64,000 nucleotides of DNA from Clostridiales bacterium (lineage in GTDB: Bacteria; Bacillota; Clostridia; Oscillospirales; CAG-382). The notes under the pieces are model-generated. The model was not told the origin of the DNA. It ran no database searches and was given only the letters and a program-made list of their open reading frames with translations. A program made the position numbers and the translations under genes. Positions 37,095-46,339 of the stretch are shown piece by piece. The number at the start of each line of letters is the position of its first letter. The stretch's first letter is position 1. The stretch is taken from contig DMMZ01000043.1 of assembly GCA_003452915.1 (NCBI GenBank), positions 311 through 64,310 on the forward strand, given 5' to 3'.

Positions 37095-37967
37095 TTGGGG
37101 GGATTAATTATAAAAAAGACTGCGGTTCTTCTTTTTTTAATAATTTTGTCCTTAATTTTTCCGCTTACGGCTTCTGCAGACATGGGACCGAAGCCGAAGC
37201 TGACTGTCATAGTTGAAAATCCTCCGGAGGAAGAATATTACCTTGATTTGTTAATAAATTACGACCTGCCGCAGGTTGATAATCTCGCCGACTTGCGGAA
37301 TACTCTTAATCACGATAAGTTAAAGTTGCTGGAGGAATATAACCAAAACGGTTGGTGCAGTGCACTTTCACATGGGACAAGAGTTCCGCTTTGGGGTGAG
37401 CTGATCGGTGAAAAAATAGATGGAGTAAATGTCCATACTTTTGGATATTTCGGGCTGCCTGATGTTTATAAAATAATAATTGTTACACCAGAAAACGAGT
37501 TAAGAATTACCCGTACAGTTGAAAGAAGTTCTTATACTTCAACGGTTTATTACGATTATGAAACAGGTAAGCTGACCGAACAAAAAGGGCTTTCGCTTGC
37601 ATGGACCTATACAAAGCAGTTCTTGATGAGTTTTGTTTGCACTATTATATTAGAGGGGTTCATACTATTATTATTCAGATTTAAAACAGCTCACACACTT
37701 TTTGTATTTTTTATCATTAATCTTATTACCCAAGCATTTTTAACAATAATAATGTCAACTTCATTTTTACTTTTCGGAATATACGCAAGCTATGCGGTGC
37801 TTTTTGCCGTCGAAATTATTATTACGGCTTTTGAAGCAACAGCTTATGCTTTTATTATTAAAGAGGGCAAAAAAAGAAAAAGGGTAGCCTACGCTGTGAT
37901 TGCCAACATTGTCAGCAGTCTTGCATTGCTCCCTTTAATGTATTTCGAGTATATTTTGTTTTTGTAA
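37095..37967 (+). CDS. Membrane protein with ADMGPKP-type extracellular domain and four C-terminal helices
   Basis: Unknown function; I recall similar proteins (signal peptide then ADMGPKP) in many clostridia. 290 residues: signal peptide to about residue 28, extracellular domain of about 150 residues, then four membrane helices (about 165-290) with a basic loop KEGKKRKR. Start is uncertain: TTG 37095 has only a weak AGAGA upstream, while the run GGGGGGA (37097-37103) would serve an ATT/ATA codon at 37107/37110. The gene ends one base before the convergent DUF1667 gene. Confidence 0.7.
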   Translation: MGGLIIKKTAVLLFLIILSLIFPLTASADMGPKPKLTVIVENPPEEEYYLDLLINYDLPQVDNLADLRNTLNHDKLKLLEEYNQNGWCSALSHGTRVPLWGELIGEKIDGVNVHTFGYFGLPDVYKIIIVTPENELRITRTVERSSYTSTVYYDYETGKLTEQKGLSLAWTYTKQFLMSFVCTIILEGFILLLFRFKTAHTLFVFFIINLITQAFLTIIMSTSFLLFGIYASYAVLFAVEIIITAFEATAYAFIIKEGKKRKRVAYAVIANIVSSLALLPLMYFEYILFL

Positions 37968-38309
37968 TTACATTTCCCTTGATGTTATAAGGTTTGCACC
38001 TGTTCCTGCAAGATCTTTAATCAGAATCTGCCCTGCTTTGACAGGGCTTTTTTCTTTGTAGGTATGGATTGTCTTCATACAGTCAAAAAGCTTGTCCTTC
38101 GGAATAGGTTTGTCGGTACGCACAGGCAGTCGGCGGTGGATTGCACCTTCTATTAAAACAGTTGAGGTCAATATTCGAAGCGGATTTGTTGCTTCGTTTT
38201 TGCCGTATTCCGTACCCTTGGGACAACTGTTTCCTGTGACATTCAGCGTCACCTCATCTACTTTTAATCTACACCCTCTCGGGCAGACGGTACAAATAAA
38301 TTCCTTCAT
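37968..38309 (-). CDS. DUF1667 protein, partner of the FAD oxidoreductase
   Basis: 113 residues with four conserved cysteines near the N-terminus (CTVCPRGCRL and GNSCPKG), as in the DUF1667 family, which accompanies GlpA/FAD oxidoreductase pairs in clostridia and is thought to carry a cluster or act as an electron-transfer subunit. Its start overlaps the end of the upstream oxidoreductase by four bases, so it is translationally coupled as the last gene of a three-gene unit. Confidence 0.85.
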   Translation of the reverse strand: MKEFICTVCPRGCRLKVDEVTLNVTGNSCPKGTEYGKNEATNPLRILTSTVLIEGAIHRRLPVRTDKPIPKDKLFDCMKTIHTYKEKSPVKAGQILIKDLAGTGANLITSREM

Positions 38310-39574
38310 TTTGCACCTCCACTTATAGAAACAGTAATATTCTCACTTACGTCTGCGAGTAGTTTTTTAGGAATAACAATTCGCTCCATCTCACCCGGGG
38401 CAAGGAATTCCCGCTTAAAGGAAGCAATTTTACCGTTTTCTGAGCTTACTTCGATAACAGAATTCTCCGACTTTGCTTTAACACGGAAGAAAATCTCAAG
38501 ACCTTTTTCTACTCTGTCAATAACAGCTATCTGGGGAACGGTATAACCTACTCCGTTCCCGTTTTTTATAGTAACAGCCGATTTTCTATCGTTAGAAATA
38601 TAGCCGTTTTTAATAAATTCCGCAGCGTTTTTGCCGGCCTTTTCACTCTCTGCCGAAACATAATCAACCAAGTCATGAACGTGCAAAACATTGCCGCAGG
38701 CGAAAATTCCGTCTGTTTCGGTCTGCATATCGTCGTAAACAATAGCTCCGTTTGTTCTGAAATCTATCGGAATGCCTGCTGATCTTGTCAGTTCGTTTTC
38801 CGGAATAAGTCCAACACTGAGAAGCAGGGTGTCACAGTTAAACTCTTTTTCGGTTCCCAATATAGGCTTGTAATTACTGTCAACCTGTGATATAACTACC
38901 TTTTCAATGCGGTTTTTTCCTATAACTTCGGTTACAGTATGCGAAAGATAAAGCGGTATTCCAAAGTCGTCAAGACACTGTGCGATGTTTCGGCTTAATC
39001 CATTGGAGTGGGGCATAAGCTCTGAAACCGCAAGAACATTAGCACCCTCAAGCGTCATTCGGCGAGCCATAATTAGCCCAATATCACCACTACCGAGAAT
39101 AACCACACGCTTGCCAACAAGGTAACCGTTTATATTCATATAACGCTGTGCACTGCCTGCGGAAAAAATTCCGCTACCTCTGTCACCCGGCATTCCAATT
39201 GGACCTCTGTTTCGTTCACGGCAGCCCATTGCAAGGATTATAGCTTTGGCATTTATAATAAAAAGTCCGTTGGTTTTATTTACACAGGTTATTTGCTTGT
39301 CGGAGTTAAGCGACAAGACCATAGTCCCAAGCATAACTTTAATATTAGTTTCAGTAAGACGATTAATAAACCTAGTCGCATATTCGGGACCTGTTAATTC
39401 CTGCCCGAATCTATGCAGACCAAAACCGTTATGTATGCACTGGTTGAGTATTCCGCCCAGTTCAACATCACGCTCAAGTATAACAATCTTCTCTATACCA
39501 TTTTCGTATGCTGCAATCGCCGCTGCAAGTCCGGCAGGACCGCCGCCGATAACGACTAAATCATATTCAAGCAT
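38306..39574 (-). CDS. NAD(P)/FAD-dependent oxidoreductase, GlpA-associated
   Basis: 422 residues with two dinucleotide-binding motifs: VIGGGPAGLAAAIAAYE at the N-terminus and VILGSGDIGLIMARRM near residue 155, plus GIFACGNVLHVHDLVDYV near 290. Typical of the middle subunit in a three-gene anaerobic glycerol-3-phosphate dehydrogenase-like cluster, passing electrons from the GlpA-like subunit to NAD. It lies 33 bases after the GlpA-like gene. No glpF or glpK is in the window. Confidence 0.85.
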   Translation of the reverse strand: MLEYDLVVIGGGPAGLAAAIAAYENGIEKIVILERDVELGGILNQCIHNGFGLHRFGQELTGPEYATRFINRLTETNIKVMLGTMVLSLNSDKQITCVNKTNGLFIINAKAIILAMGCRERNRGPIGMPGDRGSGIFSAGSAQRYMNINGYLVGKRVVILGSGDIGLIMARRMTLEGANVLAVSELMPHSNGLSRNIAQCLDDFGIPLYLSHTVTEVIGKNRIEKVVISQVDSNYKPILGTEKEFNCDTLLLSVGLIPENELTRSAGIPIDFRTNGAIVYDDMQTETDGIFACGNVLHVHDLVDYVSAESEKAGKNAAEFIKNGYISNDRKSAVTIKNGNGVGYTVPQIAVIDRVEKGLEIFFRVKAKSENSVIEVSSENGKIASFKREFLAPGEMERIVIPKKLLADVSENITVSISGGAK

Positions 39575-39607
39575 TTTTTTGATTTATCCCCTAATAATAA
39601 ACTAAGA

Positions 39608-41032
39608 TTAAAACTCACCTAACACTATATACGAGCCTTTTTTATCCTGCTCAACCTGCTCGAAAGGAATACCTAACTCACGACTGATAATCTCGTGAAC
39701 TCTCGGAGAACAAAATCCTCCCTGACATCTGCCCATACCTGTTCCTGCTCGTCTTTTTACACCGTCAAGTGTTCTTGGAGGTAACGGAGAATGCAAAGCC
39801 TGTAAAATTTCACCCTCTGTGATAGTATTGCAGCGGCAGACTATGTTACCGTATGCAGGGTTCTCTTTTATACATTTTTTCTTTTCTTCGTCAGAAAGCT
39901 CGTTAAACACAATTCGTTTTCTGCTGTCAGAATAGTTTTCTTTTTGCTCTAACTCAAGTCCACTCTTTTCTAAAAGCTCTAAAACATACTCTGCAATAGC
40001 AGGAGCGGCGGATAAACCCGGGGACTTAATTCCTGCAACATTTATAAAACGAGGAGAAAAAGAAGCAGGTTCTATTATAAAATCATCTCTTGTGGAAATT
40101 GCTCTCAAGCCTGAAAAATTCCGTACATTATCGCGATAATTTATTTTATCGGTCGTATGTTTAGCTGTATTTGCTACAAAATCAAGTCCCTCACGGGTTG
40201 TAGCTAAATCATCGGACTTATTATCAATCTCGGCATTAGGACCAACAATAAGATTTCCCGATGTTGTGGGAGAAACTAATATACCCTTACCAGCCTTTGT
40301 GGGGCATTGGAAAAGTATGTGATGTATTAGCTCGCCTTGATTTTTGTCAAGCAAATAATATTGTCCCTTAGAGGGCAATATCGAAAAATCACATTCTCCT
40401 GCCATTTTGCATATGATATCAGAATGTATTCCTGCTGCATTTATTATATAATTTGCTTGTATTTTCTGCCTACTGGTGGTTATTTTAAAATAATCGTTAA
40501 TATTTTCTATTGCTGTTACTTCGTTTTCCAGGAAAAATTCACAGCCATTCTCAGCCGCAACCTCGCACATAGCGGTGCAAAGCTCCCATGGAGAAACAAC
40601 AGCTGCGCTTGGTGCCCAAAGAGAACCTTTTATGTGTTTATCTATATTCGGTTCTTTTGCAAACGTCTCTTCCGCTTTTAAAATCTGCATATCAGGAACG
40701 CCGTTGATTTTACCACGTTCGTATAGCTTATTAATCGTCTTCAAATCCTGTTCGTTAAATGCAAGAACCAACGAACCAATTTGTTTATATGGGACAGAAA
40801 GTCTTGGTGCAAGTTCTTTAATCAAAGCCGTTCCACGAACATTCAACCGTGCCATAAGCGTGTCCGGCTCAGGATCATATCCGGCATGAATAATTGCACT
40901 GTTTGCCTTTGTAGTACCCATGGAAACATCGGTTTCTTTTTCGATTACGCATATCTTAAGCTTCTTCTGCGAAAGCAAAAAGCTAACAGAAGCACCGCAA
41001 ATACCAGCACCGATTATCGCAACATCGTACAT
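39608..41032 (-). CDS. GlpA-like FAD-dependent dehydrogenase with C-terminal BFD [2Fe-2S] domain
   Basis: Probable dehydrogenase of glycerol 3-phosphate or another 2-hydroxy substrate. 474 residues: DAO-type FAD motif DVAIIGAGICGASVSFLLS at the start, substrate region with ANSAIIHAGYDPEPDTLMARLN, and a C-terminal BFD-like cluster domain (VCRCNTITEGEI ... GRCQGGFC). ATG 41032 chosen; an in-frame GTG at 41044 is possible. First of three genes with the FAD oxidoreductase and DUF1667 protein. L-2-hydroxyglutarate oxidation is an alternative activity. Confidence 0.83.
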   Translation of the reverse strand: MYDVAIIGAGICGASVSFLLSQKKLKICVIEKETDVSMGTTKANSAIIHAGYDPEPDTLMARLNVRGTALIKELAPRLSVPYKQIGSLVLAFNEQDLKTINKLYERGKINGVPDMQILKAEETFAKEPNIDKHIKGSLWAPSAAVVSPWELCTAMCEVAAENGCEFFLENEVTAIENINDYFKITTSRQKIQANYIINAAGIHSDIICKMAGECDFSILPSKGQYYLLDKNQGELIHHILFQCPTKAGKGILVSPTTSGNLIVGPNAEIDNKSDDLATTREGLDFVANTAKHTTDKINYRDNVRNFSGLRAISTRDDFIIEPASFSPRFINVAGIKSPGLSAAPAIAEYVLELLEKSGLELEQKENYSDSRKRIVFNELSDEEKKKCIKENPAYGNIVCRCNTITEGEILQALHSPLPPRTLDGVKRRAGTGMGRCQGGFCSPRVHEIISRELGIPFEQVEQDKKGSYIVLGEF

Positions 41033-41117
41033 AATAATCACCAATATAAATATCTATTTATAAATCAAAACAATGCGAAATAAAAAACTCTATTAAACCG
41101 TGTATTTATATTCCGTT

Positions 41118-42935
41118 TTATTTTTTTGATTTGTCTTTCGCACGTAAAGCACCGACTAAAATTCTTTTTCTTAGTCTAATCGATTTTGGTGTAACTTCTA
41201 TAAGTTCATCCTCACCGATAAATTCAAGTGCTTCCTCAAGGCTCATTTTCTTGGGAGTGACAAGACGAAGTGCCTCATCCGCTCCTGTTGAGCGAATAGC
41301 TGTCAAATGCTTTTTCTTGCAGACGTTGACAACGATATCCTCACCCTTGGGAGACATTCCAACAAGCATTCCCTCATAAACCTTTGTTGCAGGATTGATA
41401 AACATTATACCTCTATCCTGAGCGTTGAAAAGACCGTAGGAGGTTGCTTCACCTGTTTCGTAAGCAATTAGAGAACCTGTAAAACGCTTTTGAATTTCAC
41501 CCCTATCAGGCTGATAACCCTCAAAAAGTGTGTTTATAGTACCTTCACCCTTGGTGTCGGTTAAAAATTCAGTCTTGTAACCAAAAAGTCCTCTGGTGGG
41601 GATAAGAAATTCAAGGTGCATACGTTCACCCTTGGGACGCATTTCGACAAGCTCACCCTTTCGGTAACCCATACGCTCCATAACAGCACTTACGCTTTCC
41701 CTCGGAACATCGATAATGCAACGGTCAATAGGCTCACAGACAACTCCGTCAATTTCTCTGTAAATAATTCTGGGAGTGCTGACCATAAATTCATAGCCCT
41801 CACGTCTCATGTTCTCCATCAATATCGAAAGGTGCATTTCGCCACGTCCGCAAACATTGTAGCTGTCGGCACTGTTGGTTTCGCTTACACGGAGTGACAT
41901 ATCCTTAATAGCTTCTTTAAAGAGGTAATCTCTTATATGACGTGTGGTAACATATTTACCTTCTCTGCCTGCAAACGGACTGTTATTAACCGAGAAGGTC
42001 ATTTCCATTGTCGGTTCACCGATTTTCACAAATGGTAGCGGATCAGCCGCTAAAGCCGAACAAATTGTATTTCCGATAGAAATATCCTCAATACCCGAAA
42101 TGCAGACTATATCGCCTACCGAGCCTGATTCGGCAGGTACTCTCGCAAGTCCATCGATCTGAAACATAGCAGTAATACGACTCTTGCGGTTGACATCGGT
42201 CAAATGGTAATCACAAACCAAAACATCCTGTTTTAGCTTGAAACTTCCACGTTCGATTCTTCCTATCGCAATTTTACCTACATATTCGTTATAATCGACA
42301 GAAGATACAAGCATTTGACCTTCGCCGTTCTCGTCACCCTCAGGTGCTGGAATGTGCTGAAGAATCATTTCAAAGAGAGGAGTAAGGTCGCTGCCAGCAT
42401 CATCAGGTGTAAGAGATGCTGTACCTTTTCTGCCTGAGCAGAAAACAACCGGTGAATCCAGCTGTTCATCGTTCGCATCAAGCTCAAGTAAAAGCTCAAG
42501 AACCTCATCGGGCACTTCATAAACTCTTGCATCAGGACGGTCTATTTTATTTATAACAACAATAACCTTATGTCCGAGTTCAATAGCCTTTTGCAATACA
42601 AAACGAGTTTGTGGCATAGGACCTTCAGCAGCGTCTACCAAAAGAAGAACGCCGTTAACCATTTTTAATATACGCTCAACCTCGCCGCTGAAGTCGGCGT
42701 GTCCGGGAGTGTCTACAATGTTTATTTTAGCATCCTTGTAAAAGGTGGATGTATTCTTCGCAAGAATTGTAATTCCACGCTCTCTTTCAAGATCGTTGGA
42801 ATCCATTATTCGCTCTCCGATTGCTTGGTTTTCACGGAAAAGCCCTCCGAATTTAAGCATTTCGTCCACTAGCGTAGTCTTGCCATGGTCGACATGCGCA
42901 ATAATAGCTATATTTCTAAGATCGTTTCTAACCAT
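41118..42935 (-). CDS. typA: Ribosome-associated translational GTPase TypA/BipA
   Basis: GTPase that acts on the ribosome in assembly and in stress or low-temperature growth. 605 residues: G1 [12 protein letters not shown]3 DTPGHADF, G4 NKIDRPDA, then EF-like domains II, III, V and the BipA-specific C-terminal domain. Length and motifs are standard. Transcribed alone from a promoter at 43044-43072 with a strong AT-rich hairpin at the very 5' end of its leader. Confidence 0.97.
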   Translation of the reverse strand: MVRNDLRNIAIIAHVDHGKTTLVDEMLKFGGLFRENQAIGERIMDSNDLERERGITILAKNTSTFYKDAKINIVDTPGHADFSGEVERILKMVNGVLLLVDAAEGPMPQTRFVLQKAIELGHKVIVVINKIDRPDARVYEVPDEVLELLLELDANDEQLDSPVVFCSGRKGTASLTPDDAGSDLTPLFEMILQHIPAPEGDENGEGQMLVSSVDYNEYVGKIAIGRIERGSFKLKQDVLVCDYHLTDVNRKSRITAMFQIDGLARVPAESGSVGDIVCISGIEDISIGNTICSALAADPLPFVKIGEPTMEMTFSVNNSPFAGREGKYVTTRHIRDYLFKEAIKDMSLRVSETNSADSYNVCGRGEMHLSILMENMRREGYEFMVSTPRIIYREIDGVVCEPIDRCIIDVPRESVSAVMERMGYRKGELVEMRPKGERMHLEFLIPTRGLFGYKTEFLTDTKGEGTINTLFEGYQPDRGEIQKRFTGSLIAYETGEATSYGLFNAQDRGIMFINPATKVYEGMLVGMSPKGEDIVVNVCKKKHLTAIRSTGADEALRLVTPKKMSLEEALEFIGEDELIEVTPKSIRLRKRILVGALRAKDKSKK

Positions 42936-43000
42936 ATTATAAAAAAAGTTCCTTCCAAAAGGCTAATGCTGTTTAACCCTTATAAATTAATTAATTCTCG

Positions 43001-43039
43001 TAGTTAAGATTAAAAAATACCGTTTTTTAATCTTAACTA
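43001..43039 (-). promoter_or_regulatory. 17-bp perfect hairpin at the 5' end of the typA leader
   Basis: TAGTTAAGATTAAAAAA and its exact complement flank a 5-base loop. The predicted transcript start lies at its foot. No T-run follows on the minus strand, so it is not a typical terminator; an RNA stabiliser or temperature-sensitive structure is possible. Confidence 0.6.
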
Positions 43040-43043
43040 AAGC

Positions 43044-43072
43044 AGTATAACAAAAACTTACAAAAAATGCAA
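43044..43072 (-). promoter_or_regulatory. Promoter of typA
   Basis: Minus strand: TTGCAT (43067-43072), 17-base spacer, TATACT (43044-43049). Confidence 0.65.
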
Positions 43073-43131
43073 CCTTTTTTATTATTTTGCATAGAATAAA
43101 TATTGTAAATACATAAAAGGAGCGATCTTGA

Positions 43132-44934
43132 TTGGTAAAAGGGTGTTCGGGAAATATAATTCTCAGGCTTACAAAAGGAGGGGAGCCCGAGCCGATATTC
43201 AACGCCGGGGTGATAATAGGTGAAGGAGAAAAAGAACAAACATTACTTACAGATACCGACGGCAGAGTGGACTTTACATATTACGCTCCACAAGCAACAT
43301 TGTCATTAAATCCATTATCCGAAAAAAGGCCGTATTCGATTTGCGACATAAGGATAAGTGCATCTGGTATAAATGATATAAGAATAATCGGTTGTCAGGT
43401 TTTTGATGATGTTTCAACAATACTTAACTGCGAAGTAACCACTCACAGAGAAGGTACACCTGTAAAAAAACAAACAACACGGATACCGGTTCATCGTTTA
43501 TGGGCATTAAATCCGAAAAATAATGATAGTGGTATTTTTTGGGGCGATATTTCAACAAATTCAAAAAGTTATTTTAAAATTATTGATATGAGTAGAAAAA
43601 GCCATTTGGAAGAGCTGCCTGAATATATTGTTGTCCATTGCGGAAAAGCAAATGAAGAAGCTATAAATAAAACAGTTAGTTTCTCTGAGTACATAAAAAA
43701 CGTAGCATCGGGCGTACTTTATCCGACATGGCCGGAAGCGGCTTTACAAGCAAATATATTAGCGTTAATATCACTTGCAAAAAACAGGCTTTATACAAAT
43801 TATTATCGCTCGCTCGGATACGGATTTGATATAGCTGCTGAGCAGGATGGTTTTCTGCGTTTTTGCGAAGGAAGAATGCACTTTGAGCCTATATGCAGAA
43901 TAGTCGGAGAGCTTCTAAATTGCTACATCGTTAAAAACGGATATAAAGAACCTTTATGCACAAAACTTTGCGACGGAGTAAGAGTACCGCTAGGCGGATT
44001 ATCACAGTGGGGAAGTGTTACAATGGCACAAAAAGGGAATTCAAGAGATGAGATATTAATGCAGTATTATGGGGACAATATACAAATAAAAATGAGCGAA
44101 CCTACCCATAAAGAAATATTTTTAGAATCACTACAAAAGGGCTGTATCAGTTCAAAAGTAAAAATGATACAAAGGATACTTAATCGGGTAGCATTATTTT
44201 ACCCAACTATACCGTTCATCAGAGATGCAGAGGGTAGCTTTGGCTCATTAACCGAAGCAGCTGTAAAGGCATACCAACGCTTTTTTAAACTGCCTATGAA
44301 CGGCATAATTGACCGCCTTACCTGGGACAGCATTGTATATGTCAATAATTCAATAAACAAATATGCAGAATTTACCGGAAGACAAAAAGTCATATATGAT
44401 GACAAGGTACTTATATACGGTGACATGGGAAATGAAGTTGTAAAACTGCAGCATTCTATTAACAGCCTGTCACGTAAGCTGGGCGAAAAATGCATACCAA
44501 AAGTAAACATAAACGGTAGATTTGATGATCGTACAAGAAATAGTGTTACCTTCTATCAGAAATATAAGAAAATACCATTATCGGGTGTGGCAGATAAAAA
44601 TACAAGAAAATTCATTAATGATGAATGTTGCGATTTTATAGCTACGGGCGGGTGTACGACCTCCGAAAAAAAGAAATACCCCGGTTATCCCGTTGTCAGG
44701 GGTTCCGAGGGTGAGGATGTTATTTATATACAAAATGCAATAAACGCAATAAAAACATTAATTACCGGCAAGCCCGAGCTGGTTATTGATGGTGTGTTCG
44801 GCGAAAAAACATACAAAGCGCTTATAGACATACAAACCATCTTTGGACTTAATCCGGACGGAGTTGTGGAGGATAACACCTGGGTTATGCTGGAATGTGA
44901 ATGTCCACAGACAGGTACTTCTGCAGTAGGATAA
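43132..44934 (+). CDS. SpoIID/LytB-like protein with three peptidoglycan-binding domains
   Basis: 600 residues. About 15-75 look like an Ig/CNA-type surface repeat (TLLTDTDGRVDFTYYAP). About 175-310 match the SpoIID-like fold (VSFSEYIKNVASGVLYPTWPEAALQAN, a weak relative of the EYLxGVVxxEM core). Three peptidoglycan_binding_1 units follow at about 325-400, 415-490 and 515-590, each ending GxxDxxTW/TR-like. TTG start at 43132 after AAAGGAG. No signal peptide is visible, as in many proteins associated with the spore cortex or phage-like tails. A role at the cell wall is likely, exact activity unknown. Confidence 0.78.
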   Translation: MVKGCSGNIILRLTKGGEPEPIFNAGVIIGEGEKEQTLLTDTDGRVDFTYYAPQATLSLNPLSEKRPYSICDIRISASGINDIRIIGCQVFDDVSTILNCEVTTHREGTPVKKQTTRIPVHRLWALNPKNNDSGIFWGDISTNSKSYFKIIDMSRKSHLEELPEYIVVHCGKANEEAINKTVSFSEYIKNVASGVLYPTWPEAALQANILALISLAKNRLYTNYYRSLGYGFDIAAEQDGFLRFCEGRMHFEPICRIVGELLNCYIVKNGYKEPLCTKLCDGVRVPLGGLSQWGSVTMAQKGNSRDEILMQYYGDNIQIKMSEPTHKEIFLESLQKGCISSKVKMIQRILNRVALFYPTIPFIRDAEGSFGSLTEAAVKAYQRFFKLPMNGIIDRLTWDSIVYVNNSINKYAEFTGRQKVIYDDKVLIYGDMGNEVVKLQHSINSLSRKLGEKCIPKVNINGRFDDRTRNSVTFYQKYKKIPLSGVADKNTRKFINDECCDFIATGGCTTSEKKKYPGYPVVRGSEGEDVIYIQNAINAIKTLITGKPELVIDGVFGEKTYKALIDIQTIFGLNPDGVVEDNTWVMLECECPQTGTSAVG

Positions 44935-45456
44935 TTAAATTTTTTCGTTTATTTCTTTAGTTTCCGGATTATTTTTTCTTGCATTTTCAATAGCATCGTT
45001 CATTATTTTTACAAAAATAGCGTTAGGTTCAAATTCTATCATACCCTTTTTGCCGTTAAAAAGATATACATAAACAAAAGACTGAGCTTTAATATTCTGG
45101 CTATAATTATAACGCATTGTCGCGTTTGAAAATTCTTTTGTTTGTTCAAAAGTTTTTTTGTTTACTAATGCGATCGTAGAAGCTAAATTAAGTGAGCATA
45201 CAATGGTCATTTTATTACCCACTATTTTAGTTATGATAAAGGTATCTGCTGTTATCGTATATTCTATTTCGGTTATGGTATAGCGTATAACTATCATAAT
45301 TGACATAGCAAGAAACAATACGGCGATAAGCTGTGCAAGAAAACGGTAGGTTTCAATATATGACGAAGCAATAAATCCGGCACAGGAAAGCACCGAAAGA
45401 CATATTACTAATAACAAGCACTGGCGGGGATTTCTCTCGGGCTTATACTTATACAT
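44935..45456 (-). CDS. Small membrane protein with PH-like cytoplasmic domain (unknown)
   Basis: Not recognised with certainty. 173 residues: basic start MYKYKPERNPRQC, two membrane helices (about 12-60), then a C-terminal domain whose pattern (TITEIEYTITADTFIITKIVGNKMTIVCSLNLASTIALV...FVYVYLFNGKKGMIEFEPN) looks like a bacterial PH-like domain. Start 45456 after AAAGGAA; a longer in-frame extension to 45600 would run over the divergent gene and is unlikely. It ends exactly beside the convergent 43132 gene. Confidence 0.65.
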   Translation of the reverse strand: MYKYKPERNPRQCLLLVICLSVLSCAGFIASSYIETYRFLAQLIAVLFLAMSIMIVIRYTITEIEYTITADTFIITKIVGNKMTIVCSLNLASTIALVNKKTFEQTKEFSNATMRYNYSQNIKAQSFVYVYLFNGKKGMIEFEPNAIFVKIMNDAIENARKNNPETKEINEKI

Positions 45457-45535
45457 GACGAAATTCCTTTCTAAAACATTACATGTTTGCATATAAATAA
45501 ACAATATAACAATGACGAATTTGGAGGAAAATACT

Positions 45536-45784
45536 ATGCAATTCGATAACGACACTTTGAGAAGGCTTGTTAATCTCGACGATGAGAGCTTTAGAAACAT
45601 AATAAGGCAGATTTCTGCGGCAGCGGGTGCAGATAGTGCAAAAACCGAGTCTTTTATAACCGATGTAAGAGGTATTAAGCAAAGTCTGTCAAGAATGTCG
45701 CCTGAGCAAGCGGAAAAAATATTAAATTCTGCAGGAAAGGAAAAAAGCGATCAAATTCTTCGTATAATAAATGGAGGTAGATAA
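45536..45784 (+). CDS. Small helical protein of unknown function
   Basis: 82 residues, start MQFDNDTLRRLVNL at 45536 after GGAGGAAA. Sequence suggests all-helical (RNIIRQISAAAGAD, SLSRMSPEQAEKILNSAG, QILRIINGG). First of three small genes in a row (to 46735); the pattern SPEQAEKIL...IINGG resembles a small oligomerising module, but I do not recognise a family. Followed after 55 bases by the 132-residue gene. Confidence 0.65.
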   Translation: MQFDNDTLRRLVNLDDESFRNIIRQISAAAGADSAKTESFITDVRGIKQSLSRMSPEQAEKILNSAGKEKSDQILRIINGGR

Positions 45785-45828
45785 GTTTGAAAGTTCGTTA
45801 CTTTCATCATAAATACCGAGGAAAGGAA
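45785..45828 (+). repeat. Structured leader element, family 2, copy c (short form)
   Basis: TTTGAAAG...CTTTCA hairpin followed by TAAATACCGAGGAAAGGAA. Lacks the TTGTGC/GCACAA hairpin of copies a and b; its 3' part aligns closely with 30105-30157. Confidence 0.55.
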
Positions 45829-45839
45829 TGGTCATAAAT

Positions 45840-46238
45840 ATGAGCGAAGATTTCTCTGATAAAGTGAAAACTTTGTTAGAGGACCCTGATATGCTAGCTA
45901 AAATTATCTCGATAGCAGGTAGTTTAGGCGGCGGAAAAACTTCTTCTCCTGCCGTTTCTCCTGAACCGTCTCCTACAAGAGATAATGCAGTGCAGGACAA
46001 TCCACTGGGTGTAAATAACAATTCGTGGGCACCTCCGGAATCGATAACGCAGTTTAATGCTGCACAGGTAATTTCTAAGATTCCGGATGTTGTAAAACCA
46101 CCATTAAAACAAGATCCAAGATTGGCATTACTTAATTCGTTAAAACCTTTTTTACGAAAAGAAAAACAAGTAAAAATAGATAATCTCTCAAGGGCACTTT
46201 CGGTTACAAGCTTGATAGATACATTTAAGAAAAAATAA
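45840..46238 (+). CDS. Small protein of unknown function
   Basis: 132 residues: MSEDFSDKVKTLLEDPDMLAKIISIAGSLGGG, a Ser/Pro/Asn-rich linker (35-70), and a basic C-terminal part (DPRLALLNSLKPFLRKEKQVKIDNLSRALSV). The end recalls small clostridial proteins with a conserved LLxALKPFLSxxRRxKID-like motif. ATG 45840 chosen over ATG 45828 because the aligned leader element at oppD places its start at the equivalent position. Likely works with the flanking small proteins. Confidence 0.65.
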   Translation: MSEDFSDKVKTLLEDPDMLAKIISIAGSLGGGKTSSPAVSPEPSPTRDNAVQDNPLGVNNNSWAPPESITQFNAAQVISKIPDVVKPPLKQDPRLALLNSLKPFLRKEKQVKIDNLSRALSVTSLIDTFKKK

Positions 46239-46270
46239 AAATAAGTTAAAATATCTTTAGGTTTAAGGCG

Positions 46271-46332
46271 CCATTAATCCAACGATAAATGGCGCTGGAA
46301 TTTTCAATACATAATTTTCGTTGGAGAAATGG
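46271..46332 (+). repeat. Structured leader repeat, family 1, copy B
   Basis: Left arm CCATTAATCCAACGATAAAT, right arm ATTTTCGTTGGAGAAATGG; ends 7 bases before the ATG at 46340, as in copy A. The GGAG ribosome-binding site is in the right arm. Confidence 0.8.
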
Positions 46333-46339
46333 ATCTATT

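Noticed and set aside
45457..45600. N-terminal extension of the membrane protein at 44935-45456
   Set aside because: It would run over the divergent small gene at 45536 and its ribosome-binding site; the internal ATG has its own AAAGGAA.
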